Assembly: GCF_030158565.1 (NCBI RefSeq)
Contig: NZ_JAOASQ010000029.1
Coordinates: 109,381-173,380 of the forward strand
Length of the DNA: 64,000 nt
Reading direction: 5' to 3'
Origin: Limnohabitans sp.
Lineage (GTDB): Bacteria; Pseudomonadota; Gammaproteobacteria; Burkholderiales; Burkholderiaceae_C
In this document: positions 40,936 through 50,017 of the stretch, piece after piece
Layout of the letters: each line of letters opens with the position of its first letter
How positions within the stretch are numbered: position 1 is the first letter of the stretch
Position numbers and translations under genes: made by a program
The notes under the pieces: model-generated
Seen by the model: only the letters and a program-made list of their open reading frames with translations
Told to the model about the DNA's origin: nothing
Database searches by the model: none

Positions 40936-41694
40936 TTAACGCAGCCAAGTGTCGTAAGCGGTCTTGCAGATCAAGGCCAGCACCACGAAGATGAAGACGT
41001 GGCGCACAAAGCCCGCCCCGTGCTTGAGGGCCAGCCGGGTGCCGATCAGGCTGCCGATCACGTTGGCCACAGCCATGGCCAGCGCCAGGTGCCACCAGAC
41101 ATGGCCTTTGATGGTGAACAGCACCAGGGCCGCCATGTTGGTGAACAGGTTGATGAATTTCGCAGCGGCCGAGGCGTGTAAAAAGTCATAACCCAGCCAG
41201 CGCACACAGGCAAACACCAAAAAACTGCCGGTACCGGGGCCAAAAAAGCCGTCGTAAAACCCGATCACCAGGCCGATGCCTGCCGCCACCCAGGCCTCTT
41301 GCGAACCGGCAAAGCGCGGCGCGTGGCTGCGGCCCAGGTCTTTTTTGACCAGGGTGTACAGCAAGAGCAAGACCAGCAGGACTGGCAAAGCTTTGCGAAA
41401 CAGGCTGGGGTCCACCTGCGTGACCAGCCAGGCACCCCACAGCGAGCCCAACAAGCCAGCCCCTGCTGCAGGCAGCAAAGATCGCCAGGGCATGACCACT
41501 TTGCGGCTGTACTGCACGGTGGCAAAGGCGGTGCCCCAGATCGAGGCGCTTTTGTTGGTGCCAAACAAGGTGGCCGGCGGCGCGCCGGGGAAGGCGGCAA
41601 ACAGGGCGGGCAGCAAGATCAGGCCACCGCCGCCCACGATCGAGTCCACCAGGCCGGCCAGCAGCGAGGCCAGCGAAACAATCAGCAATTCCAT
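40936..41694 (-). CDS. TSUP (TauE/SafE) family sulfite/anion exporter
   Basis: A 252-residue protein with eight helices. The TSUP pattern is clear: LAGLVDSIVGGGGLILLPAL near the start, FGTNKSASIWGTAFA, and IGFYDGFFGPGTGSFLVFA in the second half. Family members move sulfite, sulfonates or other organic anions. The 276 bases upstream hold a large palindrome, a short leader-like frame and a terminator. Confidence 0.9.
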   Translation of the reverse strand: MELLIVSLASLLAGLVDSIVGGGGLILLPALFAAFPGAPPATLFGTNKSASIWGTAFATVQYSRKVVMPWRSLLPAAGAGLLGSLWGAWLVTQVDPSLFRKALPVLLVLLLLYTLVKKDLGRSHAPRFAGSQEAWVAAGIGLVIGFYDGFFGPGTGSFLVFACVRWLGYDFLHASAAAKFINLFTNMAALVLFTIKGHVWWHLALAMAVANVIGSLIGTRLALKHGAGFVRHVFIFVVLALICKTAYDTWLR

Positions 41695-41748
41695 GCGGTC
41701 GATTGTGGCATCGGGTGTGCGCAGGACTTGTCGGGCCAGCGACGGGCG

Positions 41749-41774
41749 AAAAAAAAGCGCCGCTTGCGCGGCGC
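41749..41774 (-). terminator. Intrinsic terminator (minus strand) before the TSUP gene
   Basis: GCGCCGC (41757-41763) and GCGGCGC (41768-41774) form a 7-bp stem with loop TTGC, and an A-run at 41749-41756 gives eight T's on the minus strand. It lies 55 bases upstream of the TSUP start, so it ends either GMC-gene transcription or a separate leader or small RNA. Confidence 0.88.
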
Positions 41775-41782
41775 CTGAGAAG

Positions 41783-41809
41783 TCACATCTCGTTCGGATG
41801 TTGGTTCAT
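41783..41809 (-). other. Tiny open frame (8 codons) before the terminator
   Basis: Minus-strand ATG at 41807-41809 reads MNQHPNEM and stops at 41783-41785, nine bases before the terminator hairpin. No good ribosome site precedes it. It may be a leader peptide or chance. Confidence 0.25.
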
Positions 41810-41912
41810 GTTGGAGTTCTTAGGGATTCGAGTTGTCTCCTCGGCCCTCGGGATGCAAGGTACTGCTTTGCATCGAGTGACTGAAATGTAAGGGCTGGCG
41901 GGAGACGAAACC

Positions 41913-41947
41913 CTCAGGGATTTCCCGATTCGCGGGAAATCCCTGAG
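41913..41947. repeat. 15-bp perfect palindrome between GMC and TSUP genes
   Basis: CTCAGGGATTTCCCG (41913-41927) and its exact complement CGGGAAATCCCTGAG (41933-41947) flank a 5-base spacer. It lies 24 bases after the GMC stop. A second inverted repeat, GATGCAA/TTGCATC (41852-41858 and 41868-41874), follows toward the TSUP gene. It could be a regulator-binding site or an RNA hairpin. Confidence 0.8.
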
Positions 41948-41970
41948 CAAAACGGACCTTTGGCTTGGCT

Positions 41971-43695
41971 TCAGGCTGAAGGCGTGCGCTCGGCGTCCTG
42001 GGCAATCCAGTGCGCGGCCTTCTCGGCAATCATGAGCGTCGGGCTGTTGGTGTTGCCGCTGGTGATGGTGGGCATCACGCCCGCATCGACCACGCGCAGG
42101 CCCGCCACACCGCGCACCTGCAGGCGCGCGTTGACCACCGCCATGGGGTCGTCATCGCGCCCCATGCGGGTGGTGCCCACGGGGTGGAAGATGGTGCTGG
42201 CGATGTCTCCTGCCAGCTTGGCCAGTTCTTCATCGCTCTGGTACTGCACGCCGGGCTTGAACTCTTCGGGCTGAAAGGCCTTCATCGCGTCTTGCGCCAT
42301 GATGCGGCGCGTCACCCGCAAGCTGTCGGCCGCGACCTTGCGGTCGGCGTCGGTGGCCAGGTAGTTGGGCGCAATGGCGGGGGCGTCTTCAAAACGCTTG
42401 GTTTTGATCTGCACCGAGCCCCGGCTGGTGGGGTTGAGGTTGCACACGCTGGCCGTGATGGCCGGGAAGCTGTGCAGTGGCTCGCCAAAGGCGTCCAGGC
42501 TCAGGGGCTGGACGTGGTACTGGATGTTGGCGTGCGGCTGGGACGGATCGCTTTTGGTGAACGCGCCCAGCTGGCTGGGGGCCATGCTCATCGGTCCGGT
42601 GCGCTTGAGCGCGTATTCCAGCCCGATCATGGCCTTGCCCCACAGGCTGCCCGCCATGGTGTTCAGCGTTTTGGTGCCCTTGACCTTGTAGACCGAGCGG
42701 ATCTGCAAGTGGTCTTGCAGGTTGGCCCCCACGCCGGGCAGCTCGTGCTTGACTTCCACGGCTTTGTCTTTGAGCAAGGCGGCAGGGCCAATGCCCGAGA
42801 GCTGCAGGATTTGCGCCGAGCCGATGCTGCCCGCGCTCAAAATCACTTCGCGGGTGGCTTTGACTTCGACCATCTCGACGCCCGACCAGACCTGCGCGCC
42901 GGTGCATCGCTGGCTGCCGTCGGCTTGGGTTTCGATGATCAGTTTGGCGACCTGGGCTTTGTTCCACAACTCGAAGTTGGGGCGGGCGTAGCAGGTGGGC
43001 CGTAAAAAGGCCTTGGCCGTGTTCCAGCGCCAACCGTTTTTTTGGTTGACCTCGAAATAGCTCACGCCCTCGTTGTCGCCCCGGTTGAAGTCGTCGGTGG
43101 CGGGGATGCCCGCTTGCTGCGCGGCTTGCGCAAATGCATCCAGCACGTCCCAGCGCAGGCGCTGCTTTTCGATGCGCCATTCGCCGCCGGTGTTGCGCCC
43201 GCGCAAGGTGTGCAGGTAGCTGCCTTTGGGTAAATCGGTGGGGGCCAGCAATTCGGACTTGGCGCCTTTGGCCCCGTGGAATGCGTTTTCGCCCTTGTAG
43301 TGGTCTTCGTGCAGCTTGAAGTAGGGCAAGGTCCGGTCCCAGCGCCATTCGTCGTTGCCGGTGATCTGCGCCCACTGGTCGTAGTCCCGCGACTGGCCAC
43401 GCACGTAAATCATGCCGTTGATGCTCGAGCATCCACCCAACACCTTGCCACGCGGGTAGCGCAGGCTGCGGCCGTTCAGGCCCTCGGCCGGCTCGGTCTG
43501 GTACATCCAGTCGGTGCGCGGGTTGCCAATGCAGTACAGATAACCCACGGGGATGTGGACCCAGTGGTAATCGTCTTTTTTGCCTGCTTCCAGCAGCAGC
43601 ACACGCTTGCTGGCGTCTGCGCTCAAGCGGTTGGCCAGCAAACTGCCAGCCGTGCCGCCGCCGACGATGATGTAGTCAAAGGTGTTGTCGTTCAT
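41971..43695 (-). CDS. GMC family oxidoreductase (choline dehydrogenase-like)
   Basis: A 574-residue FAD enzyme. FAD-binding motif DYIIVGGGTAGSLLANRLS, GMC signature 1 RYPRGKVLGGCSSINGMIYVRG and signature 2 SAGSIGSAQILQLSGIG are present. The active-site His is in FHPVGTTRMG and the Asn in GNTNSPTLMIAEKAA. Family members oxidise alcohols such as choline or long-chain alcohols. No betaine genes are nearby, so the substrate is open. A repeat-rich 328-base gap separates it from the mmsA gene upstream. Confidence 0.93.
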   Translation of the reverse strand: MNDNTFDYIIVGGGTAGSLLANRLSADASKRVLLLEAGKKDDYHWVHIPVGYLYCIGNPRTDWMYQTEPAEGLNGRSLRYPRGKVLGGCSSINGMIYVRGQSRDYDQWAQITGNDEWRWDRTLPYFKLHEDHYKGENAFHGAKGAKSELLAPTDLPKGSYLHTLRGRNTGGEWRIEKQRLRWDVLDAFAQAAQQAGIPATDDFNRGDNEGVSYFEVNQKNGWRWNTAKAFLRPTCYARPNFELWNKAQVAKLIIETQADGSQRCTGAQVWSGVEMVEVKATREVILSAGSIGSAQILQLSGIGPAALLKDKAVEVKHELPGVGANLQDHLQIRSVYKVKGTKTLNTMAGSLWGKAMIGLEYALKRTGPMSMAPSQLGAFTKSDPSQPHANIQYHVQPLSLDAFGEPLHSFPAITASVCNLNPTSRGSVQIKTKRFEDAPAIAPNYLATDADRKVAADSLRVTRRIMAQDAMKAFQPEEFKPGVQYQSDEELAKLAGDIASTIFHPVGTTRMGRDDDPMAVVNARLQVRGVAGLRVVDAGVMPTITSGNTNSPTLMIAEKAAHWIAQDAERTPSA

Positions 43696-43781
43696 GTTCT
43701 ACCCGGTCTCCTGATGGAACGATTGTGCCTGTGGTTTCTTGTGGGTCGGGGCTTCATGCGCACGACAGAGACACGGATCCC

Positions 43782-43856
43782 GTAGGTCTGGGCTTCAGCC
43801 CTGACATGGCTGGCTTCGGCTCATGCCGCGTGTCGGGGCTGAAGCCGCCGACCTAC
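43782..43856. repeat. REP-like imperfect inverted repeat
   Basis: GTAGGTCTGGGCTTCAGCCC at 43782-43801 with flanking TGACA, and TGTCGGGGCTGAAGCC plus GCCGACCTAC at 43831-43856, form an imperfect hairpin with a 24-base loop. The 'GTAGGTC-GGCTTCAGCC' core resembles dispersed intergenic elements of Burkholderiales as I remember them. A degenerate copy, GTGGGTCGGGGCTTCA, lies just upstream at 43741-43756. Confidence 0.65.
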
Positions 43857-43946
43857 AGGGTGAGCGTGCGAGACCGAATCAGGCCGAATGGCATCAGCCA
43901 GCGCAGCGAGGGTGGCTGGCCGGGGCCGTTGGGCCGATTTGCTGGC

Positions 43947-43992
43947 GCGAAGCGACTGATGAGGCCCTGCGGCCTCGGCCAGTCGCCCTCGC
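43947..43992. repeat. Second REP-like imperfect inverted repeat
   Basis: GCGAAGCGACTGATGAGGCC (43947-43966) and GGCCTCGGCCAGTCGCC plus CTCGC (43971-43992) pair imperfectly around a CTGC loop. It lies 32 bases from the 3' end of mmsA. With the first repeat it fills most of the 328-base gap 43696-44023, which has no gene. Confidence 0.5.
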
Positions 43993-44023
43993 GGAAAACA
44001 CGAGGGCTGGTTAAAACGGCAAA

Positions 44024-45535
44024 TTACTTGGCCGTCGGCATCACAAATTCCGCACCCTTGCCAATGCTCTCGGGCCAGCGCTGCATGATGGACTTTTGCT
44101 TGGTGTAGAAACGCACACCCTCTTCGCCATAAGCGTGCATGTCGCCAAACAGCGAACGCTTCCAGCCGCCAAAGCCGTGCCAGGCCATGGGCACCGGGAT
44201 CGGCACGTTGATGCCGACCATGCCCACCTGGATGCGGCGCGAGAACTCGCGGGCCACGTTGCCGTCGCGGGTGAAGCAGCTCACGCCGTTGCCAAACTCG
44301 TGGTCGTTGATGATCTGCACAGCGGTGCCAAAGTCGGGCACACGCACGCAGCTCAAGACCGGGCCGAAGATTTCTTCTTTGTAAATCTTCATGTCGGTCG
44401 TCACGTGGTCAAACAGCGTGCCGCCGAGCCAGAAACCGTTGTCGCAACCTGTGCCTGCGGCTTTGCCGTCGAACGAACGGCCATCTACCAGCAGCTGAGC
44501 ACCTTCGGCCACGCCCGCGTCGATGTAGCCCTTGATGCGCTGACGCGCCGCGTCGGTGACGATGGGTCCCATCTCGGCCGCCAGGTTTTCACCGTTGAGC
44601 ACTTGCAGCGCCTTGGTACGCTCAATCAGCTTGGGGATGATCTTGTCGGCCACATCGCCCACCAGCACGGCCACGCTGATGGCCATGCAACGCTCACCGG
44701 CCGAGCCGTAGCCTGCGCCAATCAGCGCGTCCACGGTCTGGTCGATGTCGGCATCGGGCATGACGACCAGGTGGTTTTTCGCACCGCCCAGGGCCTGCAC
44801 GCGCTTGCCGTGGTGGGCGCCGGTTTCGTAGATGTAGTTGGCAATCGGGGTGGAGCCAACGAAGCTGATGGCCTTCACGTCGGGGTGCTCCAGCAGCGCG
44901 TCCACGGCTTCCTTGTCGCCTTGCACCACGTTGAACACGCCGTCGGGCAGACCGGCTTTTTTGAGCAGCTCGGCCATGAACAGCGAGGGTGTCGGGTCGG
45001 TCGGGCTGGGCTTCAAGATGAAGGTGTTGCCTGCTGCAATGGCGACGGGGAACATCCACATGGGCACCATGACGGGGAAGTTGAAGGGCGTGATGCCCGC
45101 GACCACGCCCAGGGGCTGGCGCAGGGTCCAGTTGTCGATGCCGGTCGAGACTTGGTCGGTGAAGTCGCCCTTGAGCAGCTGTGGGATGCCGGTGGCGAAT
45201 TCCACGATGTCGATACCGCGTGAGACCTCGCCCTGCGCATCGGTGAAGACCTTGCCGTGCTCGGCGGTGATCATGTGGGCCAGCTCGTCCTTGTGGGTGT
45301 TCAGCAGTTCGAGGAACTTGAACATCACGCGGGCGCGGCGCAGCGGCGGCGTGTCGGCCCAAGCGGGAAACGCCGCTTGCGCAGCGGCCACGGCTTTGGC
45401 CACTTCGGCGCTGTTGGCCAGCGCCACGCTGCCGGTCACGGCGCCGGTGGCGGGGTTGGTGACGGGCTGGCTGCGGCCCGAAGCGCCTGCGGCGACCTGG
45501 CCGCCGATGTAATGACCGATGTGGGTGATGCTCAT
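44024..45535 (-). CDS. mmsA: Methylmalonate-semialdehyde dehydrogenase (CoA-acylating)
   Basis: A 503-residue aldehyde dehydrogenase of the MmsA type. The catalytic Cys is in [45 protein letters not shown] and FFTRDG-like [11 protein letters not shown] are family features. It oxidises methylmalonate or malonate semialdehyde to propionyl- or acetyl-CoA in valine, inositol or beta-alanine breakdown. ATG 45535 gives the [13 protein letters not shown] start. It is divergent from a LysR regulator across 136 bases. The 3-hydroxyisobutyrate dehydrogenase gene often next to it is not present. Confidence 0.95.
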   Translation of the reverse strand: MSITHIGHYIGGQVAAGASGRSQPVTNPATGAVTGSVALANSAEVAKAVAAAQAAFPAWADTPPLRRARVMFKFLELLNTHKDELAHMITAEHGKVFTDAQGEVSRGIDIVEFATGIPQLLKGDFTDQVSTGIDNWTLRQPLGVVAGITPFNFPVMVPMWMFPVAIAAGNTFILKPSPTDPTPSLFMAELLKKAGLPDGVFNVVQGDKEAVDALLEHPDVKAISFVGSTPIANYIYETGAHHGKRVQALGGAKNHLVVMPDADIDQTVDALIGAGYGSAGERCMAISVAVLVGDVADKIIPKLIERTKALQVLNGENLAAEMGPIVTDAARQRIKGYIDAGVAEGAQLLVDGRSFDGKAAGTGCDNGFWLGGTLFDHVTTDMKIYKEEIFGPVLSCVRVPDFGTAVQIINDHEFGNGVSCFTRDGNVAREFSRRIQVGMVGINVPIPVPMAWHGFGGWKRSLFGDMHAYGEEGVRFYTKQKSIMQRWPESIGKGAEFVMPTAK

Positions 45536-45643
45536 GGAAGTCTCCAGTGGGTATGGGTGCGCGGTAGACCGCGCAAAGATTTTTGGATTTATGAGCAGTG
45601 TAGGCACCCCAGGCACCCCTCACAAGTCCATAAACCTGAATTG

Positions 45644-45665
45644 ATTGTTCAAAATAGTGAACAAT
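45644..45665. promoter_or_regulatory. Palindrome at the LysR start, candidate operator
   Basis: ATTGTTCA (45644-45651) and TGAACAAT (45658-45665) are exact complements separated by six bases. The site ends six bases before the LysR ATG and could also control the divergent mmsA gene. Confidence 0.65.
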
Positions 45666-45671
45666 ACGCAC

Positions 45672-46610
45672 ATGGAAGAGCAAAAAATCAACACCCTCTG
45701 GACCCACCTGCACTGGCTGAGCGTGCTGGCCCAGCAAGGCAGCTACACCGCCGCCGCCGCACGTTTGGGCGTGAGCAAGGCCGCCATGAGTCAGCGCATT
45801 GCCGAGCTGGAGCGGGCGGCCAAAGTCACCCTGGTGCAGCGCACTACCCGCAGCCTGCGCCTGACCGAGGCGGGGCAAAAGCTGGTGGATGACACCCGCG
45901 CCTCGTTTGAGCAGATCGAGCAGAGCTTTGCTCAGGTGCGCGATTTGGCGGCCCAGCCCAGTGGCCTGGTTCGTGTGACCGCACCGGTGGCCTTGGCCCG
46001 TCAACAACTGGTGCCCTTGTTGGCCGATTTCCTCAAAGACTTTCCTGACGTGCGCTTGGAGTTGGACATGTCCGACCGACTGAGCGCCTTGGCCACGGAG
46101 GGGTTTGACCTGGCCATACGGCACACCGCCCATCTGCCCGACACCCACGTGGCCTGGACCTTGTGCGACACCCAATCGGTGCTGGTCGCGACCCGTGCTT
46201 ATTTGCGTCGCCGGGGCGAGCCGCAGACCCCGGCCGACTTGCAGGCCCACAACTGCCTGCATTACCCGCGCTCACAAGACACGCCGGTTTGGACTTTTGA
46301 GCCCCGCCAAACCCAAGGCGTCAGCGAACGCCTCACGGTGCCGGTGTCCGGCAACTTCGCGGCCAACAACAGCGAGGCCTTGCGCGAAGCGGCCCTCACG
46401 AGCGCAGGCATCGCCTTGATGCCCGACTTCAGCGCACAAGCCGCTTTGCGTCAAGGCAAGTTGGTGACGGTCTTGCCTGACTGGAAGCTGGTGGGCGCTT
46501 TTGCCGAAAGCATCTATGCCATCCGGCCGTATGCGCCGCATGTGCCCAGAGCGGTGGCGGCATTGGTCGAGCATTTGCGCAAAGGTCTGCGGGCTGGGTT
46601 TGCCGTGTGA
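45672..46610 (+). CDS. LysR-type regulator, probable control of mmsA
   Basis: A 312-residue LysR-type protein. The helix-turn-helix is at about residues 15-60 (LSVLAQQGSYTAAAARLGVSKA, then MSQRIAELERA), followed by the effector domain. ATG 45672 was chosen because an earlier in-frame ATG at 45645 lies within the palindrome. Divergent placement from mmsA and a perfect palindrome in between suggest it regulates mmsA and itself. Confidence 0.88.
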   Translation: MEEQKINTLWTHLHWLSVLAQQGSYTAAAARLGVSKAAMSQRIAELERAAKVTLVQRTTRSLRLTEAGQKLVDDTRASFEQIEQSFAQVRDLAAQPSGLVRVTAPVALARQQLVPLLADFLKDFPDVRLELDMSDRLSALATEGFDLAIRHTAHLPDTHVAWTLCDTQSVLVATRAYLRRRGEPQTPADLQAHNCLHYPRSQDTPVWTFEPRQTQGVSERLTVPVSGNFAANNSEALREAALTSAGIALMPDFSAQAALRQGKLVTVLPDWKLVGAFAESIYAIRPYAPHVPRAVAALVEHLRKGLRAGFAV

Positions 46611-46813
46611 TGCCATCACCGTTTGGCAGCTGAGATTCGAAGTCGCCAGCGTGCAAGACAGACCCCGGTGCGGTCACGGGCGTGACATTTTCAGGCCCTT
46701 TGGGCCGTTGGACAGGGGTTTGCACTGATAAGCCGTTCCACCTTCTCCAATCAAGATGACATTGGCGTTTTTTTCGATGTCGTCCTGTTTTGGACAAACA
46801 AGTGGAGAGACAC

Positions 46814-48139
46814 ATGGCAATTCAAGGTATTCGCAAAGCGACTTGGTCGCACAAGACAATCGGTACGGCTGTGACGGTGGTTGCAGCGCTGAGTGGAGCG
46901 GCTGCCGTGCAGGCCCAGGAGACCTTCAAGGTCGGCATTGTGAGTTTCTTGTCAGGCCAGGCGGCGGAGAGCTTCGGCATTCCGGCTGTCAATGGCGCGA
47001 AGGTGCTGGTCGATGCTTTCAACAAAGGCGCGGCGCCTGCACCCTATAACAAGACCGGCTTTGGTGGCATGAAGCTTGAAGCGGTTTATGTCGATGAAAA
47101 CGGCGGCGCCACCAAGCAAGTGCAAGAGTTGCGCAACCTGTATGACCGTGAAAAAGTCGACGCGGTGGTGGGTTATGTCGGCTCAGGCGACTGTCTGGCC
47201 GTCGCTCCTGTGGCCGAGGAGATGAAGAAGTTTCTGATTCTTTATGACTGCGGCACGCCTCGCATTTTTGAAGATGGCAAATACAACTACGTGTTCCGAA
47301 CCGCATCGCATGCCGCCATGGACAACGTGGCCCTGGCCCGCTACCTGAAGGCCAAGGACATCAAGGTCAACACGTTCAACATGATCAACCAGGACTACGC
47401 TTGGGGCCAAGACTCCAAGAAAGATTTCACCTGGTCGATGGAAAAGCTCTACCCCAACGCCAAGGCGGGTGAAGACCAGTTGCCCAAATTTGGCGCAGGC
47501 CAGTACGGCACAGAAATCTCTGCTTTGATGGCCAAGCCGGCAGACATCACCCACAGCAGTTTGTGGGGCGGTGATTTGCAGGCGCTCATCTTGCAGGCAG
47601 GGCCTCGTGGTCTGTTCAAGCGCTCGCAAGTGATCCTCTCTGCAGGCGACCACGTGTTGCCAGGTTTGGGCGAGAAGATGCCCGATGGCGTGATTTTGGG
47701 CGCTCGAGGTGCCTATGGCTTGATGTCACCCAAGTCCGGTTTGAATGACTGGTGGTGGGATTTGTACAGCAAAGCCTACAACGTGTATCCCGTTCAGGCC
47801 CCCTACCGAATGGTTCAATCCTTGTTGGGTTTGAAGCTGGCGGTTGAAAAAGCCATGGCCGCCAACGGCGGCAAGAAGCCCAATGCCGAGCAATTGGCTG
47901 CAGCCTTGCGCAACTCCGAGTGGGACTCTCCTGCTGGCAAGATCCGCATGGCCTTGGGCGGTGGTCATCAGGCCGTTCAGGAAACGGCCATTGGCAAAAC
48001 GCGTTTTGACGCCAGCAAAAAAATGGTGGTGCTCGACGACATCATGCGATTTCCTGCTGAGTGCGTGAACCCGCCGGCCAACATGAAGTCGGAAGACTGG
48101 ATCAAGGCCGGATTCCCGGGTGCCAAAGGTTGCCCATAA
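46814..48139 (+). CDS. Branched-chain-amino-acid-type ABC transporter, substrate-binding protein
   Basis: A 441-residue periplasmic protein. A signal peptide lies at residues 20-43 (VVAALSGAAAVQAQ), and the mature part starts ETFKVGIVSFLSGQAAESFGIP, as in LivK/HAAT binding proteins. NGGATKQVQELRNLYDREKVDAVVGYVGSGD is the family core. It is the first gene of a five-gene cluster. ATG 46814 has GGAGAGAC before it. The ligand is not known; the neighbouring enzymes suggest an organic or aromatic acid rather than an amino acid. Confidence 0.9.
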   Translation: MAIQGIRKATWSHKTIGTAVTVVAALSGAAAVQAQETFKVGIVSFLSGQAAESFGIPAVNGAKVLVDAFNKGAAPAPYNKTGFGGMKLEAVYVDENGGATKQVQELRNLYDREKVDAVVGYVGSGDCLAVAPVAEEMKKFLILYDCGTPRIFEDGKYNYVFRTASHAAMDNVALARYLKAKDIKVNTFNMINQDYAWGQDSKKDFTWSMEKLYPNAKAGEDQLPKFGAGQYGTEISALMAKPADITHSSLWGGDLQALILQAGPRGLFKRSQVILSAGDHVLPGLGEKMPDGVILGARGAYGLMSPKSGLNDWWWDLYSKAYNVYPVQAPYRMVQSLLGLKLAVEKAMAANGGKKPNAEQLAAALRNSEWDSPAGKIRMALGGGHQAVQETAIGKTRFDASKKMVVLDDIMRFPAECVNPPANMKSEDWIKAGFPGAKGCP

Positions 48140-48151
48140 GGACCCCTTGGC

Positions 48152-49039
48152 ATGCTGACCATACTGATTGACGGACTGACCTACGCTTCGTGGCTGTTCA
48201 TTGTGGCGCTGGGGCTGACGCTGGTCTTCGGCGTCCTCAAGATCCTCAACATCGCACACGGCAGTTTCTACGCGCTGGGGGCCTATGCGGCCGCCAGTTT
48301 CGTAGGCTGGGCCAGTGCCATGAAGTGGGCGCCCGGCTACACGCTGGTGGCGATGCTTTTGGCGGCGGTGGCGGTGGCGGCGCTCGTGGCGCCCCTGACA
48401 GAGCGCGGCTTGCTGCGTTTCTTTTATGGGCGTGACGAGGTGCTGCTGGTGTTGGTCACGTATGCCATGTTCCTGATCATGGAGGACGCCACCAAACTGC
48501 TGTGGGGTGCCAATCCTTACTATGTGTCGGAGCCTTATGGGCTGTTTGGCAACATCGACATTGGCACGCAAACCTATGTGGGCTACGACTTCGCGCTGGT
48601 GGCTTTGGCTGTGGTGGTGGGCCTTGCTGTGTGGTGGTGGCTCAACCGCACTCAGCAAGGCAAGATCATGATCGCCGTGATCCACAGCTCGGAGATTGCT
48701 TCGAGCATGGGCGTGAACGTCTCGCGCGTGTACATGCTGGCGTTCTCGGTCGGCATTTTCTTGGCGGCATTGGGTGGGGCGTTCACTGCGCCCATGATTT
48801 CGGTGCAACCAGGGGTGTCTGTCGGGGTGATCATCGTCTCGTTCGCGGTGGTGATCATCGGCGGGCTGGGCAGCATTGAAGGCGCAGCCATTGGCGCTTT
48901 GATTGTGGGTCTGGCCCGGGCCATGGCCGTCCATTTGGCGCCCGTGGCGGAGTTGTTCTCAATTTATGTGGTGATGGCCGTGGTGTTGATGTTCCGTCCG
49001 GAAGGGCTGTTCCAGCGCATTCAGGCCCGAAAGATCTGA
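48152..49039 (+). CDS. livH: Branched-chain-type ABC transporter permease (LivH-like)
   Basis: A 295-residue permease with about eight helices. Family segments are LVFGVLKILNIAHGSFYALGAY, LMFLI-type membrane helices and the C-terminal GGLGSIEGAAIGALIVGLARAM. Gaps to its neighbours are 12 and 3 bases. Confidence 0.94.
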   Translation: MLTILIDGLTYASWLFIVALGLTLVFGVLKILNIAHGSFYALGAYAAASFVGWASAMKWAPGYTLVAMLLAAVAVAALVAPLTERGLLRFFYGRDEVLLVLVTYAMFLIMEDATKLLWGANPYYVSEPYGLFGNIDIGTQTYVGYDFALVALAVVVGLAVWWWLNRTQQGKIMIAVIHSSEIASSMGVNVSRVYMLAFSVGIFLAALGGAFTAPMISVQPGVSVGVIIVSFAVVIIGGLGSIEGAAIGALIVGLARAMAVHLAPVAELFSIYVVMAVVLMFRPEGLFQRIQARKI

Positions 49040-49042
49040 GCC

Positions 49043-50017
49043 ATGGCGAAAATTTTGGGCACATCTGTGTCTTCTCAAGAGAAACCCGTCGGTCAGACCG
49101 TGCTGTGGGCTGCAGGCATTGGCCTTGCTCTGGCTCTGGCAGGTACCGTCATGCCCAAGTGGCTCACTTTCTTGATCACCATGGCGGCGGCCAATGGCCT
49201 GGTATCACTGGGCATCGTGGTGCTGATGCGCGGTGGTGTGGTGCCATTTGGTCAAGGCATGGTGTTTGCCGTAGGCGGTTACGCCGCAGCCTTGATGTTC
49301 AACAAGCTGGGCATCACCGATGCCTTGTTGCTGACCCTGTGCGGTGGCGTGGTGGCTGCGTTGGTGGCCGCACCCTTCGCGCCGCTGCTGTCGCGCTACC
49401 GTGGTATCTTCTTTGCCATGTTGACCCTGGCTTTGTCGATGGTCACTTATGGCCTCTTGATGAAGCTGGAAGTGCTGGGCGGCTCGGATGGTTTCAACCT
49501 GGGGCGTCCCACCTTGTTGGGTCAGAAACTGCCAGATGCGCAGGTGGGCTACATCATGTATGTGCTCACCATTTCGGTCTCAACCGTGATGGCTTTGCTC
49601 GCTCGCATTTACTTCGACAGCACGCGTGGGTTGATCACGGTGGCGGCCAAAGAAAACGAATTGCGCGTGGAGTATTTGGGCGGTTCCGTGCGCCATGCGA
49701 TGGCGATCAACTTCATCTTGGCGGCTTTTTGTGGTGGCTTGGGTGGTGCCTTGGCGGTGATGGCTTTGGGGCACATTGAGCCGAACTTCAGTTTCTGGAC
49801 GACGTCGGGCGAGTTCGTGTTTGTCGCCATTTTGGGGGGCTGGCAAAGTGTGATCGCTTTGTTTGTCGCCAGCACGGTGTTGGAGGTGGTGCGCTCGTTT
49901 TCGAGCGCCTATTTCCCCAACACCTGGCAAATGGCACTGGGTATTTTCTTGCTGATCGTGATCCGTTTCTTGCCACGTGGGATTGGTTCACTGTGGGTCA
50001 AGGGAGGCACCCGATGA
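49043..50017 (+). CDS. livM: Branched-chain-type ABC transporter permease (LivM-like)
   Basis: A 324-residue permease with about nine helices. LivM features are SLGIVVLMRGGVVPFGQGMVFAVGGY and YRGIFFAMLTLALSMVTYGLLM, and near the end LGGWQSVIALFVASTVLEVV. The stop overlaps the ATPase start by four bases. Confidence 0.94.
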   Translation: MAKILGTSVSSQEKPVGQTVLWAAGIGLALALAGTVMPKWLTFLITMAAANGLVSLGIVVLMRGGVVPFGQGMVFAVGGYAAALMFNKLGITDALLLTLCGGVVAALVAAPFAPLLSRYRGIFFAMLTLALSMVTYGLLMKLEVLGGSDGFNLGRPTLLGQKLPDAQVGYIMYVLTISVSTVMALLARIYFDSTRGLITVAAKENELRVEYLGGSVRHAMAINFILAAFCGGLGGALAVMALGHIEPNFSFWTTSGEFVFVAILGGWQSVIALFVASTVLEVVRSFSSAYFPNTWQMALGIFLLIVIRFLPRGIGSLWVKGGTR

